Shown here one piece after another: positions 8,011 through 17,183 of a stretch of DNA of 64,000 bases (the stretch's first letter is position 1; each line of letters opens with the position of its first letter). A model generated the notes under the pieces. The model had not been told where the DNA came from. It made no database searches and saw nothing but the letters and a program-made list of their open reading frames with translations. Both the position numbers and the translations under genes were made by a program. Origin of the DNA: Hyphomicrobiales bacterium (GTDB lineage: Bacteria; Pseudomonadota; Alphaproteobacteria; Rhizobiales; Rhizobiaceae); the NCBI GenBank assembly GCA_900470155.1, contig UBZT01000003.1, forward strand, positions 1 to 64,000, read 5' to 3'.

Positions 8011-9026
8011 AGTGCTGCTCTGTGGAAAAATCCCGGCCTTCTCAGGTGGTCCGCCAATGAAATCACTTCGGCGTAACCGTTCAGACCTGCTGCGATGATG
8101 GATACTCTGAGCTCTCCTTCAAGGCCCGTATCAATGTTGGCGCCCAAAATCATATCTGTCCGAGTGTCGACTTGATCGCGGATGTAGCTCGCGGCCTCTT
8201 CGACCTCGAAAAGAGTCAACCCCGGCGATGCTGAAATCGAAACCAATAGGCTTTTGGCGGCCAGGAGGCTTAGTCCGCTGAACAATGGGTTTTGCACTGC
8301 AGCCTTTGCTGCTGCCGTGGCACGTCCTATTCCCTCTGCCGAACCCGTCGCCATGATCGCGCGCCCCATATCCTTCATCACCGACTGGACATCAGCAAAG
8401 TCCAGATTGATCAATCCTTCCGCCCGGACGAGTTCGACCAAAGACCTGATGCCTTCGTGAAGCACCATGTCCACCATTCTGAACGCCTGATTGAGCGTTG
8501 TGGTAGAATCCGACAAGTGGAAAAGGTTCTGGTTCGGTATGACGATTACCGTGTCCGCCATCTCGATGAGTGCCTGGATACCAGCTTTCGCCTGACGCGC
8601 GCGATGAGTTCCTTCGAAGCCGAACGGTTCGGTGACCACCGCGATGGTCAGCATCCCCGCTTGACGCGCTGCATTAGCGATAACAGGTGCTGCCCCGGTA
8701 CCCGTGCCACCGCCCATGCCAGCGGCAAGAAAGCAGACTTGCACGTCCTCCAGATACATCATGACGTCATCGATGGACTCAAGTGATGCGATCCGCCCGA
8801 GCTCTGGCAACGATCCGGCGCCCAGACCTTGGGTCGCAACTCTGCCAAGCTGGACCTGGTATTCAGCCAATGAGGATGACAGAGCTTGTGCGTCTGTGTT
8901 GGCTGCTATGAACTTCACGCCAGCAACGCCTTGTCTGATCATCGTGTTGATAGCGTTACCCCCGCCACCACCGACGCCGACAACAGCAATTTTGGGAGTT
9001 TTGGCACGGGCAATAAGCGATCGCAT
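8007..9026 (-). CDS. ftsZ: FtsZ paralogue lacking the C-terminal tail
   Basis: 339-residue tubulin-like GTPase. The nucleotide-binding signature GGGTGTG is at residues 105-111, the N-terminal GVGGGGGNA loop at 17-25 and the catalytic T7 loop NLDFAD at 207-212, so polymerisation and GTP hydrolysis look possible. The protein stops soon after the globular core and lacks the linker and the conserved C-terminal peptide that binds FtsA/ZipA in housekeeping FtsZ. Truncated second FtsZ proteins are known in rhizobia (FtsZ2 of Sinorhizobium). It sits 58 bases after a fabF-like gene and overlaps a small coiled-coil gene, not the dcw cluster, so it is an accessory copy. Confidence 0.9.
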   Translation of the reverse strand: MRSLIARAKTPKIAVVGVGGGGGNAINTMIRQGVAGVKFIAANTDAQALSSSLAEYQVQLGRVATQGLGAGSLPELGRIASLESIDDVMMYLEDVQVCFLAAGMGGGTGTGAAPVIANAARQAGMLTIAVVTEPFGFEGTHRARQAKAGIQALIEMADTVIVIPNQNLFHLSDSTTTLNQAFRMVDMVLHEGIRSLVELVRAEGLINLDFADVQSVMKDMGRAIMATGSAEGIGRATAAAKAAVQNPLFSGLSLLAAKSLLVSISASPGLTLFEVEEAASYIRDQVDTRTDMILGANIDTGLEGELRVSIIAAGLNGYAEVISLADHLRRPGFFHRAAL

Positions 9027-9084
9027 TCAGTCCGCCTCATCAGCATGCAAGTGAATAGAATGGCTTATTTGCCACCTAAGTCGA

Positions 9085-10353
9085 TCAACCGGCCCACCGT
9101 CGAAATAACGCGCTGGCATTGACGCCGCCAAAGCCGAAGCCGTTGCTGATCGCGAATTCCATTGGATGCGGTCTGGCCTTCTGAGCCACGAAATCGAGAC
9201 CAGATCCAGCAGGATCCGGGGAGTTCAGGTTCAGGGTGGGGGGCGCGATCTGATCGCGCAGTGCCAAGATGGTGAAGATGGCTTCCAGTCCGCCCGCAGC
9301 GCCCAGAAGATGTCCTGTTGCAGATTTGGTGCCGCTGATCGCAATTCCCGAGTTCGTTCCGAACACAGACTTGATGGCTTCGATTTCCCCGCGATCACCG
9401 AGCTGCGTGGACGTGGCATGGGCATTCAGATGCTGAATTTCAGATGGCGCAACACCTGCTTGCCTGATTGCAATCTGCATCGCTCTGGCGGCCCCTAATC
9501 CGTCTTCGGGGCCAGATGTGACATGATGTGCATCCGCTGTGGTGCCGTAGCCAACAAGCTCCGCCAGTGGCCTTGCGCCGCGCGCGAGGGCATGGCTGAG
9601 CGCCTCTATGACCAGAATGCCGGCACCTTCTCCCATCACAAAGCCGTCACGCATCATGTCAAAGGGGCGAGAGGCGGCGGTCGGATTGTCTATGAATCCA
9701 GTCGAGAGTGCCCTGGCGGCCGCGAAACCGCCGAGACTGACCGAGCTGATGCAGGCTTCGGTCCCGCCGCAGACTGCGATATCTGCCTCGTTTGCCCGGA
9801 TCATGCGAGCAGCGTCACCAATTGCCTGGACTCCAGCGGCACACGCAGTCACCGGTGCTCCGAGCGCGCCTTTCAGCTTATGGCGGATAGATACCTGACC
9901 TGCTGCAAGATTCACCAAGAACGACGGAATGGTGAATGGTGACAGGCGCCTGGGACCACGTTGGTCAAAGGTACGTACCGCCTCGGCGATTGCCGGGAAG
10001 CCGCCGACACCAGATGCGATGATCGTTGCCGTTCGCTGACGATCTTCTTCTGAAACAGGCTTCCACCCGGCCTGTGCCAAAGCCTCGTCTGCGGCCGCCA
10101 GGGCGAAGAGAATGAAGCGATCCACCTTGTGCTGATCCTTCGGCGACAAGACGCTGTCTGCATCAAATCCCGCTTCTGGATCCTCTGATATCATCGGGAC
10201 GATGCCACCGACTTTCGACGGCAGTTCGCCAACGATTTCATCAGGCAGTCGGCTCAGACCTGATCTCCCGGCAAGTAGACGCGTCCAAGAGCGTTGGACG
10301 CCTGCACCGAGTGGGCTCACTGCTCCCATTCCTGTTACTACGATACGACGCAT
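9085..10353 (-). CDS. fabF: beta-ketoacyl-ACP synthase II-like enzyme
   Basis: 422 residues, a thiolase-fold condensing enzyme. The full catalytic set is present: Cys171 (TACAAG), His312 (NAHATS), Lys343 and His348 (GTKSATGHLLGAAGG). It should catalyse Claisen condensation of malonyl-ACP with an acyl-ACP in fatty acid or polyketide synthesis. It is not among the usual fab genes; its neighbours are a TetR regulator (71 bases upstream) and the ftsZ paralogue. It may be an accessory or inhibitor-tolerant copy, or may modify a specialised acyl chain. The ATG start is standard for the family (MRRIVVTGMG). Confidence 0.9.
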   Translation of the reverse strand: MRRIVVTGMGAVSPLGAGVQRSWTRLLAGRSGLSRLPDEIVGELPSKVGGIVPMISEDPEAGFDADSVLSPKDQHKVDRFILFALAAADEALAQAGWKPVSEEDRQRTATIIASGVGGFPAIAEAVRTFDQRGPRRLSPFTIPSFLVNLAAGQVSIRHKLKGALGAPVTACAAGVQAIGDAARMIRANEADIAVCGGTEACISSVSLGGFAAARALSTGFIDNPTAASRPFDMMRDGFVMGEGAGILVIEALSHALARGARPLAELVGYGTTADAHHVTSGPEDGLGAARAMQIAIRQAGVAPSEIQHLNAHATSTQLGDRGEIEAIKSVFGTNSGIAISGTKSATGHLLGAAGGLEAIFTILALRDQIAPPTLNLNSPDPAGSGLDFVAQKARPHPMEFAISNGFGFGGVNASALFRRWAG

Positions 10354-10424
10354 GAGCGCTCCGATGCTGGTTCCGCCTTCGCGCAGAAGTCGGCTGCTTT
10401 GTGAGGTGGAAGAAGTAGATCAGA

Positions 10425-11009
10425 TCACGGGACTTGCTTGTCTGTTGCCAGGCGTTTGGCCTCCAGTGAGGCAGCGTTCAGAATGCTGTCGGACAGACTC
10501 TGATCCGTTACGATGCGCGACAACGTCACGGCGCCAACCATGAGCGCAAACATGACTTGGGCCTTCCGAGTTTTGTCCTCGACGCCCTGGTCCAGAAGTT
10601 CTTCCAGAACCTGCAAGTGTGCCTTGATGCCATCCTCAAATGGCTGGCGGACGTCGTCACTTTGCCGGGCAGCATCGGAGCCGAGTGCCACCAAAGGGCA
10701 ACCATCTCCGGTTTCGCCGCGATGATCGGCGGAGAGATAGAGGTCGATCACACCTTGAATCGGGTCGGTGCTCGAGGAGGCAACAGATGACCACCTGCGC
10801 GTTGCGCTCTCCATCGCCCGGCGCGATGCAAGCGCTGCGAGGTCATCCTTGGACTCGAACTGCTTGTAGAACCCGCCTTGCGTCAGACCGGCTCCCTTCA
10901 TCAAGTCCTTGAGGCCAATGCCATCGAATCCGTGCTCACGAAAGAGCCGGCTGGCAACGTTGATAACTGTCTCACGATTGGCTTCGGCCTGGGCACGACT
11001 AACTCTCAT
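10425..11009 (-). CDS. TetR/AcrR family regulator
   Basis: 194 residues. The N-terminal helix-turn-helix (about residues 10-55, with GIGLKDLMKGAGLTQGGFYK and the KDDL segment) is typical of the TetR family, and the C-terminal ligand domain belongs to the type common among efflux repressors. It is divergent from the RND adaptor-pump operon and heads the same-strand run to the fabF-like and ftsZ-like genes, so it may control both sides through the palindrome at 11058-11071. The ATG at 11009 is preferred (MRVSRAQAEANRETV) over one 12 bases upstream. Confidence 0.88.
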   Translation of the reverse strand: MRVSRAQAEANRETVINVASRLFREHGFDGIGLKDLMKGAGLTQGGFYKQFESKDDLAALASRRAMESATRRWSSVASSSTDPIQGVIDLYLSADHRGETGDGCPLVALGSDAARQSDDVRQPFEDGIKAHLQVLEELLDQGVEDKTRKAQVMFALMVGAVTLSRIVTDQSLSDSILNAASLEAKRLATDKQVP

Positions 11010-11032
11010 GACTGCCTCCAATTAGATTTCAT

Positions 11033-11071
11033 TTGACATCTATAATTCTTTTAGAGTTAGATTGCAATCTA
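11033..11071. promoter_or_regulatory. promoter and 14-bp perfect palindrome between tetR and RND operon
   Basis: A TTGACA box (11033-11038) is followed about 18 bases later by TTAGAT, which lies inside the perfect palindrome tagattgcaatcta (11058-11071). The palindrome covers the likely -10 region of the RND operon, a normal place for a TetR operator. Parts of this region (gacatcta and agttagatt) recur at 16765-16787. Confidence 0.6.
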
Positions 11072-11106
11072 TGAATCGGGATGCTCCCGTCAAGAAGGTT
11101 GGTGTC

Positions 11107-12216
11107 ATGAAACGAAAATTCCTGCTCGCGACCGTCGCGCTCGTCGCTCTCGGCGGCGTTGCCGCCACAGTCGTTCTCCTCCAGCCAGCAACGCAGGAGG
11201 CGAAGGCTTCAGACCCGCGTACGCTCCCGCCACTCGTCAGCCTCGCAAGTGTCAAGACGCCAAAGACGGCGAGCAGAACATTCACTGGAACTGTCGCAGC
11301 AAAAGTTCAGAGTGATCTCGGCTTTCGGGTACCGGGAAAGATCGTGGAAAGGCTTGTCGGTGTCGGAGAGCAGGTGAAGGCCGGGCAGCCGCTGATGCGC
11401 GTGGACGATACGGATCTGCTTCTGTCCCTGACGGCGAAGCGGAACGCGGTCATTGCTGCTCAGGCAACGTTCGTTCAGGCGCAGGCCGATGAGAAGCGAT
11501 TCGCTGTTCTCGTCAAATCCAATGCGGCATCTACCCAGCAGTATGAACGTTCAAAGGCAGTTTTGGACACGGCCACCGCGCAACTTGCTGCATCTCAGGC
11601 AGATGCTGAAGTGACTGAAAATGAGGCTCGCTATGCGGTGCTCTTGGCCGATGCGGACGGTACAATCGTGGAAACGCTCGCCGAGCCCGGCCAGGTGGTC
11701 TCGGCCGGACAGCCGGTCATGCGCCTCGCAAAAGCTGGGCCGCGTGAGGCATTGGTCTGGATGCCAGAAAATCTGAGACCTTCGATCGGTGCTGTCGCGC
11801 TTGCCACCATCTATGGACGGAACGGCACTGAGAAAGCTGTACTCAGGCAGATTTCTGATGCCGCTGACCGGCAAACACGAACCTATGAGACCCGCTGGGT
11901 TTTGCAGGGCAGTGCGGCGGCCGCACCTTTGGGGGCAACTGTCACCATCAACGTCGAAAACAGCTCCGGCATCGCATTGGCCGAGGTTCCCCTTGGCGCG
12001 GTACTGGATGACGGATCCCGCACGGGCGTCTGGGTCTTCAACAGCAGCACCTCGACCGTGCATTTCCGTGTGGTGAAGGTTGAAAGACTTGGTGAGGAGG
12101 CCGCTTTCGTCACGGACCTGAAGCCTGGAGAATTGGTGGTCGCGCTTGGAGCTCACCTGCTCCAGGACGGGGCGAGCGTGCGCACCGAGGTTGAAAAGGC
12201 AGAGGCGACAAACTGA
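11107..12216 (+). CDS. RND efflux periplasmic adaptor (membrane fusion protein)
   Basis: 369 residues with an N-terminal membrane anchor or uncleaved signal (MKRKFLLATVALVALGG), a lipoyl/biotinyl-like half motif (GFRVPGKIVERLVGVGEQVK), a helical hairpin (about residues 90-170) and a beta-barrel region, the usual HlyD/AcrA layout. It would connect the inner-membrane RND pump to an outer-membrane channel. No lipobox cysteine is present. The stop overlaps the pump start as ATGA. The start at 11107 follows a GGTTGG-like region and begins the signal segment. Confidence 0.9.
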   Translation: MKRKFLLATVALVALGGVAATVVLLQPATQEAKASDPRTLPPLVSLASVKTPKTASRTFTGTVAAKVQSDLGFRVPGKIVERLVGVGEQVKAGQPLMRVDDTDLLLSLTAKRNAVIAAQATFVQAQADEKRFAVLVKSNAASTQQYERSKAVLDTATAQLAASQADAEVTENEARYAVLLADADGTIVETLAEPGQVVSAGQPVMRLAKAGPREALVWMPENLRPSIGAVALATIYGRNGTEKAVLRQISDAADRQTRTYETRWVLQGSAAAAPLGATVTINVENSSGIALAEVPLGAVLDDGSRTGVWVFNSSTSTVHFRVVKVERLGEEAAFVTDLKPGELVVALGAHLLQDGASVRTEVEKAEATN

Positions 12217-15200
12217 TGAGCTTCAATCTTTCCGCGCTCGCTGTTCGGGAGCGAGCTGTCACCCTCTTCTTCATCGTCCTGCTGGCTGCGGCCGGCGCCT
12301 ATGCCTTCATTAAGCTCGGCCGGGCAGAAGACCCCTCCTTTACCATCAAGACTCTGACCGTGACCACGGTGTGGCCCGGCGCAACGGCACGCGAGATGCA
12401 GGATCTCGTCGCGGAACCGCTTGAAAAACGTATCCAGGAACTGACCTGGTATGACCGTGTGGAAACGACGACCCGTCCGGGCTTCGCGTACATGACCGTA
12501 ACGCTGAAGGACAATACACCGCCCTCAGTTGTCGAAGACGAATTCTATCAGGCACGCAAAAAGCTCGGTGATGAGGCTCGCAACTTGCCGCAGGACGTCT
12601 TCGGTCCCTTCGTCAATGACGAATATTCCGATGTGAGTTTCGCGCTCTATGCTCTGAAAGCTCAGGGCATGCCGAAGCGCGAACTTGTCCGTCAAGCCGA
12701 GACGATCCGACAGGATCTGCTCCATGTGCCCGGGGTCAAGAAGATCAATATTCTCGGCGAGCAGCCGGAGCAGATCTTCGTCGAGTTCTCCTACCCGAAG
12801 CTGGCGACGCTTGGCATTTCCCCGCAGGATGTTGCGGCGGCTCTGCAGCGTCGTAACACGGTGACACCTGCTGGCACGATCGATACGCGCGGCCCGCAGG
12901 TCTTCATGCGTTTCGATGGCGCCTATGACAGCGTGCAGGCCGTGGCCGACACGCCGATTGTTGCCAATGGCCGTACGCTCAAGCTGTCGGATTTTGCCCA
13001 GGTTCTCCGCGGCTATCAGGATCCCGAAACGTTTGTTATCCGGCACAATGGCGAACCGGCCATCATGCTCGGCGTCGTCATGCAGCGGGGATGGAATGGC
13101 CTTGAGCTGGGCAAGGCGTTGGAGGAGCGGTCTTCGACGATTGCTCAGTCGCTGCCGCTCGGCATCACGCTTGCGAAAGTCAGCGATCAGGCTGTCAACA
13201 TTCAGGAAGCCGTCGGCGAATTCATGCTGAAGTTTGCCATGGCTCTCGGCGTCGTGCTGTTCGTCAGCCTCGTCAGTCTCGGTTGGCGCGTCGGGATCGT
13301 CGTTGCCCTTGCCGTGCCGCTTACCCTAGGTGTCGTCTTCATCATCATGCTCGATACCGGCCGGTTCTTCGATCGCATTACCCTCGGGGCGCTTATCCTT
13401 GCCCTCGGCTTGCTGGTCGACGATGCGATCATCGCGATCGAGGTCATGGTCGTCAAAATGGAAGAGGGCATGGACCGGATCAAGGCGGCCGCCTATGCTT
13501 GGAGCCATACGGCTGCCCCGATGTTGTCGGGCACACTCGTTACCATCATCGGCCTGATGCCGGTCGGGTTCGCGCGCTCGGCGGCGGGGGAATATGCCGG
13601 CAACATCTTCTGGATTGTTGGATTTGCCTTGATCGTGTCGTGGCTCGTGGCGGTAATTTTTACCCCCTATCTCGGCGTGAAGATGCTGCCGAATATCAAG
13701 CCCATCGAAGGTGGCCATCACGCCATTTACAACACGCCCAATTATCGCCGCCTGCGCGGTGCCATCGAATTCGTCGTCCGCCATAAGTTTGCAACATGCG
13801 GTATCGTCATCGTGATGATGGCGGTCTCGGTGGTGGGCATGGGCTCTGTCAAACAGCAATTCTTTCCGACGTCAGACCGCCCCGAAGTGCTTGTGGAAGT
13901 CCGTCTCCCGCAAGGGACGAGCATTAAGACCACAACGGCCACCGTTGCGAAGATCGAGGATTGGCTGAAGAAGCAGCCGGAGACGAAGATCGTCACCAGC
14001 TATGTAGGACAGGGTGCACCCCGCTTCTTCTTTGCGATGTCGCCAGAACTGCCGGACCCGGCTTTCGCGAAGATCGTCGTGCTGACACCCAATGCCGAAG
14101 CCCGCGAAGTTCTGAAGGAACGTCTGCGAGAAACGATCGCGGCCGGACTAGCCCCGGAAGCCTTCGTGCGGGTGACACAACTCGTCTTTGGCCCGTATAC
14201 GCCGTTCCCGGTCGAGTTCCGGATCATGGGTCCGGACCCCGAGAAGCTCTATCAGATCTCGGAGGAAGCAATCTCCCTGATGCAGACTGTTCCGGATGTT
14301 CGAAATGCCAATCGCGACTGGGGCAATCGCACACCTGTACTTCGGTTCGTGCCTGACCAGGAGCGGCTCAATCTGATCGGTCTTTCTCCTGCCGAGGCTG
14401 GCCAACAGCTCCAGCTGTTGTTGACAGGCGTACCAATCACCCAGGTCCGCGAAGACATCCGCAATGTCGCCGTTGTCGCGCGAAGCGGCGGTGAGACCCG
14501 CCTCGATCCCTCGAAGCTGTCGAATTTCTCCCTCATCGGCAGGGAAGGACGAGCTATACCGCTCGACCAGATCGGCCATGCTGAAGTGCGCTTCGAAGAA
14601 CCTGTCATGAAGCGACGAGACCGCACGCCGGTTGTCACCGTGCGCTCGGATATCAACGAAGCCACGCAGCCGCCGGAAGTGTCGCAGCAGGTGATGAAGG
14701 CGCTTCAGCCGCTCATCGCGTCGCTGCCCGTTGGCTACCGCATTGAGATGGGTGGCAATATCGAGGAGTCTCTAAAGGCGAACACCGCCCTGGTTCAGGT
14801 ATTCCCCTTGATGATCGCCGCTATGCTGATTGTCATCATTTTGCAGGTCCGTAGCCTGGCAACAATGACAATGGTGATGCTGACAGGGCCGCTAGGCTTG
14901 GCTGGCGTCGTTCCCGTCTTGCTCATCTTCAACCAGCCCTTCGGCTTCAACGCCATCCTTGGATTGATTGGTCTCGCGGGCATTTTGATGCGCAATACAC
15001 TGATCCTGACGGAACAGATCAAAGAGAACCAGGCAGCCGGGCTCGATGACTATCATGCGGTCATCGAGGCGACCGTGCAGAGAACGAGACCCGTGATCTT
15101 GACGGCGCTTGCCGCTGTGCTCGCCTTCATTCCGCTCACGCACTCCGTGTTCTGGGGTTCCATGGCCTACACGTTGATCGGGGGGACTGCGGTCGGCACG

Positions 15201-15329
15201 GTCATGATCCTGCTGTTCCTGCCAGCACTTTATGCCACCTGGTTCCGGATCAAGCCTCCCAAGAAGGAGGCAATCCACCAGCACGATGATCATCCCGCAA
15301 AGGTGAATCCGGCGCTGGCAGCGGAGTGA
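12216..15329 (+). CDS. RND family efflux permease
   Basis: 1037-residue proton-driven pump with twelve expected membrane helices and two large periplasmic loops. The proton-relay acidic pair is in GLLVDDAIIAIE of TM4. The pump family handles drugs, solvents, bile-like compounds or metabolites; substrate cannot be read from sequence. No outer-membrane factor gene is adjacent, so it probably shares a TolC-like channel. It is co-transcribed with the adaptor (4-bp overlap) and with a TetR gene 4 bases downstream. Confidence 0.93.
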   Translation: MSFNLSALAVRERAVTLFFIVLLAAAGAYAFIKLGRAEDPSFTIKTLTVTTVWPGATAREMQDLVAEPLEKRIQELTWYDRVETTTRPGFAYMTVTLKDNTPPSVVEDEFYQARKKLGDEARNLPQDVFGPFVNDEYSDVSFALYALKAQGMPKRELVRQAETIRQDLLHVPGVKKINILGEQPEQIFVEFSYPKLATLGISPQDVAAALQRRNTVTPAGTIDTRGPQVFMRFDGAYDSVQAVADTPIVANGRTLKLSDFAQVLRGYQDPETFVIRHNGEPAIMLGVVMQRGWNGLELGKALEERSSTIAQSLPLGITLAKVSDQAVNIQEAVGEFMLKFAMALGVVLFVSLVSLGWRVGIVVALAVPLTLGVVFIIMLDTGRFFDRITLGALILALGLLVDDAIIAIEVMVVKMEEGMDRIKAAAYAWSHTAAPMLSGTLVTIIGLMPVGFARSAAGEYAGNIFWIVGFALIVSWLVAVIFTPYLGVKMLPNIKPIEGGHHAIYNTPNYRRLRGAIEFVVRHKFATCGIVIVMMAVSVVGMGSVKQQFFPTSDRPEVLVEVRLPQGTSIKTTTATVAKIEDWLKKQPETKIVTSYVGQGAPRFFFAMSPELPDPAFAKIVVLTPNAEAREVLKERLRETIAAGLAPEAFVRVTQLVFGPYTPFPVEFRIMGPDPEKLYQISEEAISLMQTVPDVRNANRDWGNRTPVLRFVPDQERLNLIGLSPAEAGQQLQLLLTGVPITQVREDIRNVAVVARSGGETRLDPSKLSNFSLIGREGRAIPLDQIGHAEVRFEEPVMKRRDRTPVVTVRSDINEATQPPEVSQQVMKALQPLIASLPVGYRIEMGGNIEESLKANTALVQVFPLMIAAMLIVIILQVRSLATMTMVMLTGPLGLAGVVPVLLIFNQPFGFNAILGLIGLAGILMRNTLILTEQIKENQAAGLDDYHAVIEATVQRTRPVILTALAAVLAFIPLTHSVFWGSMAYTLIGGTAVGTVMILLFLPALYATWFRIKPPKKEAIHQHDDHPAKVNPALAAE

Positions 15330-15333
15330 CCTC

Positions 15334-16065
15334 ATGAAACAGCACGGATATTTCGACGATGCATTATTCGGCTCTTCCATGATGATATGGGACGCACTGG
15401 CTTTTAGAGATGGGCGTCTCGGTCGTGCAGCCGCCAGAAAGGATGGGCCGCAGTTTGCGACCTCGACTGGGGGCGGGATTGACGACGGGCGCGAGCGCAT
15501 TCTCGACGTCGCTGAACACCTCATCCGACGTTTCGGTCGCGCGAAAACGACGATGGCAAACATCGCATGGGAGTTGAGCATGAGCCGCTCAAGCCTCTAC
15601 CGCTTCTTCTCGACGAAAAAGACGATAGAGGAGGCGGTGTTCGCCCGTGTCGCGGCTAGAGGGCTCGCGCAGGTCCGCAACGCCCTGGGAGACGACAGGC
15701 GAGCCTCGGAGGGGCTGGCGACGGTCCTGACGGAAATCAGCCGACAGACGTCGTCACGGATGACCCTGGAACCGCATTTGGACCGGCTTGTGAATGATGC
15801 CTTCCAGAGTAGATGGTATGCCGCGACCTTGTACCTTCGAGAGTTCAACGGGCTGATCGAAGAGATCGTTCAGCACGGGTTCACCACTGGGGAGTTCTCC
15901 TATGGAAATCCACTGGAGATGACAAAGTTCATCTCCGGGTCGATGCTTGTGTTTGTCCATTCCGGACTGACCGAGCTGATGAGTTTCGATGATGACGACC
16001 TTGCGGTGGATTCGGCCACGCACGCCAAAATGGTTATAGAATTCATCATGCGAGGAGAGCAGTAG
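15334..16065 (+). CDS. TetR family regulator in the RND operon
   Basis: 243 residues. An unusual N-terminal extension of about 50 residues precedes a clear TetR helix-turn-helix (ILDVAEHLIRRFG, TTMANIAWELSMSRSSLYRF). The C-terminal domain is typical of AefR-like members. The ATG at 15334 has GGAG 8 bases before it and lies 4 bases after the pump stop, so it belongs to the operon. This RND system therefore has two TetR proteins, one divergent and one inside the operon. Confidence 0.85.
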   Translation: MKQHGYFDDALFGSSMMIWDALAFRDGRLGRAAARKDGPQFATSTGGGIDDGRERILDVAEHLIRRFGRAKTTMANIAWELSMSRSSLYRFFSTKKTIEEAVFARVAARGLAQVRNALGDDRRASEGLATVLTEISRQTSSRMTLEPHLDRLVNDAFQSRWYAATLYLREFNGLIEEIVQHGFTTGEFSYGNPLEMTKFISGSMLVFVHSGLTELMSFDDDDLAVDSATHAKMVIEFIMRGEQ

Positions 16066-16087
16066 CCTGCTATCTGGCGCAGGCTAC
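16062..16087. terminator. 9-bp hairpin between convergent genes
   Basis: Perfect arms gtagcctgc (16062-16070) and gcaggctac (16079-16087) overlap the tetR stop codon and lie between it and the convergent thioesterase gene. No T-run follows on either strand. Confidence 0.45.
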
Positions 16088-16124
16088 CGCCCTCGGGTTA
16101 CTTGGCCGACCAAGGGTGATCGAG

Positions 16125-16610
16125 CTAGGTTTTCGCGCGCTGCACCATGCAGGTGGATGTTCCGTGGGCGTGCAGCTTGCCATCCGCCGATTCAATCTTG
16201 CCATCGAGGGTAATGACGGTTCGGCTGCGTGAAACGACCTTGCCGGTGATCCGGAGCTCCCCCGTGCTCGCCAGGATTGGTCGTACGAACTTCACGGATG
16301 TTTCGTGGGTCGGGCACCACTCTCCAGCTTCTAACACGCTATGGGCGGCGAGCGCCATCGCAGTGTCGAGCATCGTCATGCTCCACCCTCCGTGAATGGT
16401 GCGGAGCGTGTTCAGAAAACGCTCCTCAGGCAAGGCATTGAGTGTAACAAACCCTGCTTCCGGCGGCAGAAGCGTAAACGGGAGGAGTTCTGCCATAGGC
16501 GGGCGCGAAAGTCTTCCTTCGGCAAGCGCTTTGACGAATTCCAGGCCTGTCAACTCTCCGGAGTTCAGCTCCTGGTTTGTCGCTGCAGCGGTTTTCTTCG
16601 GCTCTTCCAC
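16125..16610 (-). CDS. PaaI-like hotdog-fold thioesterase
   Basis: 161 residues. The motif HGGWSMTMLDTAMALAAHS is the catalytic HGG-x6-D helix of the PaaI/YigI group of acyl-CoA thioesterases, followed by the strands ETSVKFVRPI and RTVITLDGKI. It would hydrolyse an aryl- or acyl-CoA ester. The GTG at 16610 is chosen because AAGGAG lies 8 bases before it; an ATG frame 117 bases further up lacks this signal. It converges with the RND operon. The substrate is unknown. Confidence 0.8.
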   Translation of the reverse strand: MEEPKKTAAATNQELNSGELTGLEFVKALAEGRLSRPPMAELLPFTLLPPEAGFVTLNALPEERFLNTLRTIHGGWSMTMLDTAMALAAHSVLEAGEWCPTHETSVKFVRPILASTGELRITGKVVSRSRTVITLDGKIESADGKLHAHGTSTCMVQRAKT

Positions 16611-16764
16611 GTGCGTGACTCCTTGTGGTCTAGGCGGCTGGCTCGGCTTGGCTTGGCCAAAGGCTGGCGAGAACGATGGTTTCCTCAGTCCTAGGTTCGC
16701 CCTACTCGGAACCTCGAATTTAACCACGCTGCGCCGATACCACTTGACCTTTTATATTTCGAAT

Positions 16765-16787
16765 GACATCTAAATAATAGTTAGATT
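16765..16787 (+). promoter_or_regulatory. partial copy of the RND promoter/operator
   Basis: gacatcta (16765-16772) and agttagatt (16779-16787) match 11035-11042 and 11055-11063 in the tetR/RND intergenic region, with a 6-bp instead of a 12-bp spacer. The orientation would drive the aldehyde dehydrogenase remnant and the SDR gene, suggesting they were members of the same regulon. Confidence 0.45.
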
Positions 16788-16869
16788 TCAATAGAAATCC
16801 TAAACTCCCATGTGGTCGAAACGCAAGCGTCCCCGACTGAGATTCCCGAACATGAACAGATCAGAACGC

Positions 16870-17031
16870 ACGATATCGGGCAACGTCACCAGCAACGGCA
16901 CCCTTATGCATGTTGCGTGGGACGACCTCCCATTAGGTGGTGTCGGCGAAAGCGGCATCGGCGCGTACCACGGCATCGAGAGCGTCAGGCGATGGAGCCA
17001 TGCCAAGGGTTTCCACGAACACGGGCAGTGA
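16870..17031 (+). pseudogene. C-terminal remnant of an aldehyde dehydrogenase
   Basis: About 53 residues ending at a stop match the very C-terminus of the coniferyl-type NAD-dependent aldehyde dehydrogenases (GNVTSNGTLMHVAWDDLP, then GGVGESGIGAYHGIE). The catalytic cysteine domain and the whole N-terminus are missing. Upstream is a short promoter-like region copied from the RND locus, so an internal deletion probably removed the body of the gene. Confidence 0.75.
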
Positions 17032-17183
17032 AAGATCGTGAAACTGCTACACCCCACATAGGCAATCCCGGCAGATCGCTTCTTGAACGCCCCGCTCCGA
17101 TAAACAGCGGAAAACTCAACAAGGGTCGGCCTGGCCATACAGCCGTCGCCGCCGCACCCCACACCCAGTCGAAAGGAAATGAA

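Noticed and set aside
16812..17183. 124-codon extension of the SDR gene
   Set aside because: It runs over the aldehyde dehydrogenase remnant in a different frame; a good ribosome binding site and the normal SDR N-terminus are at 17184.
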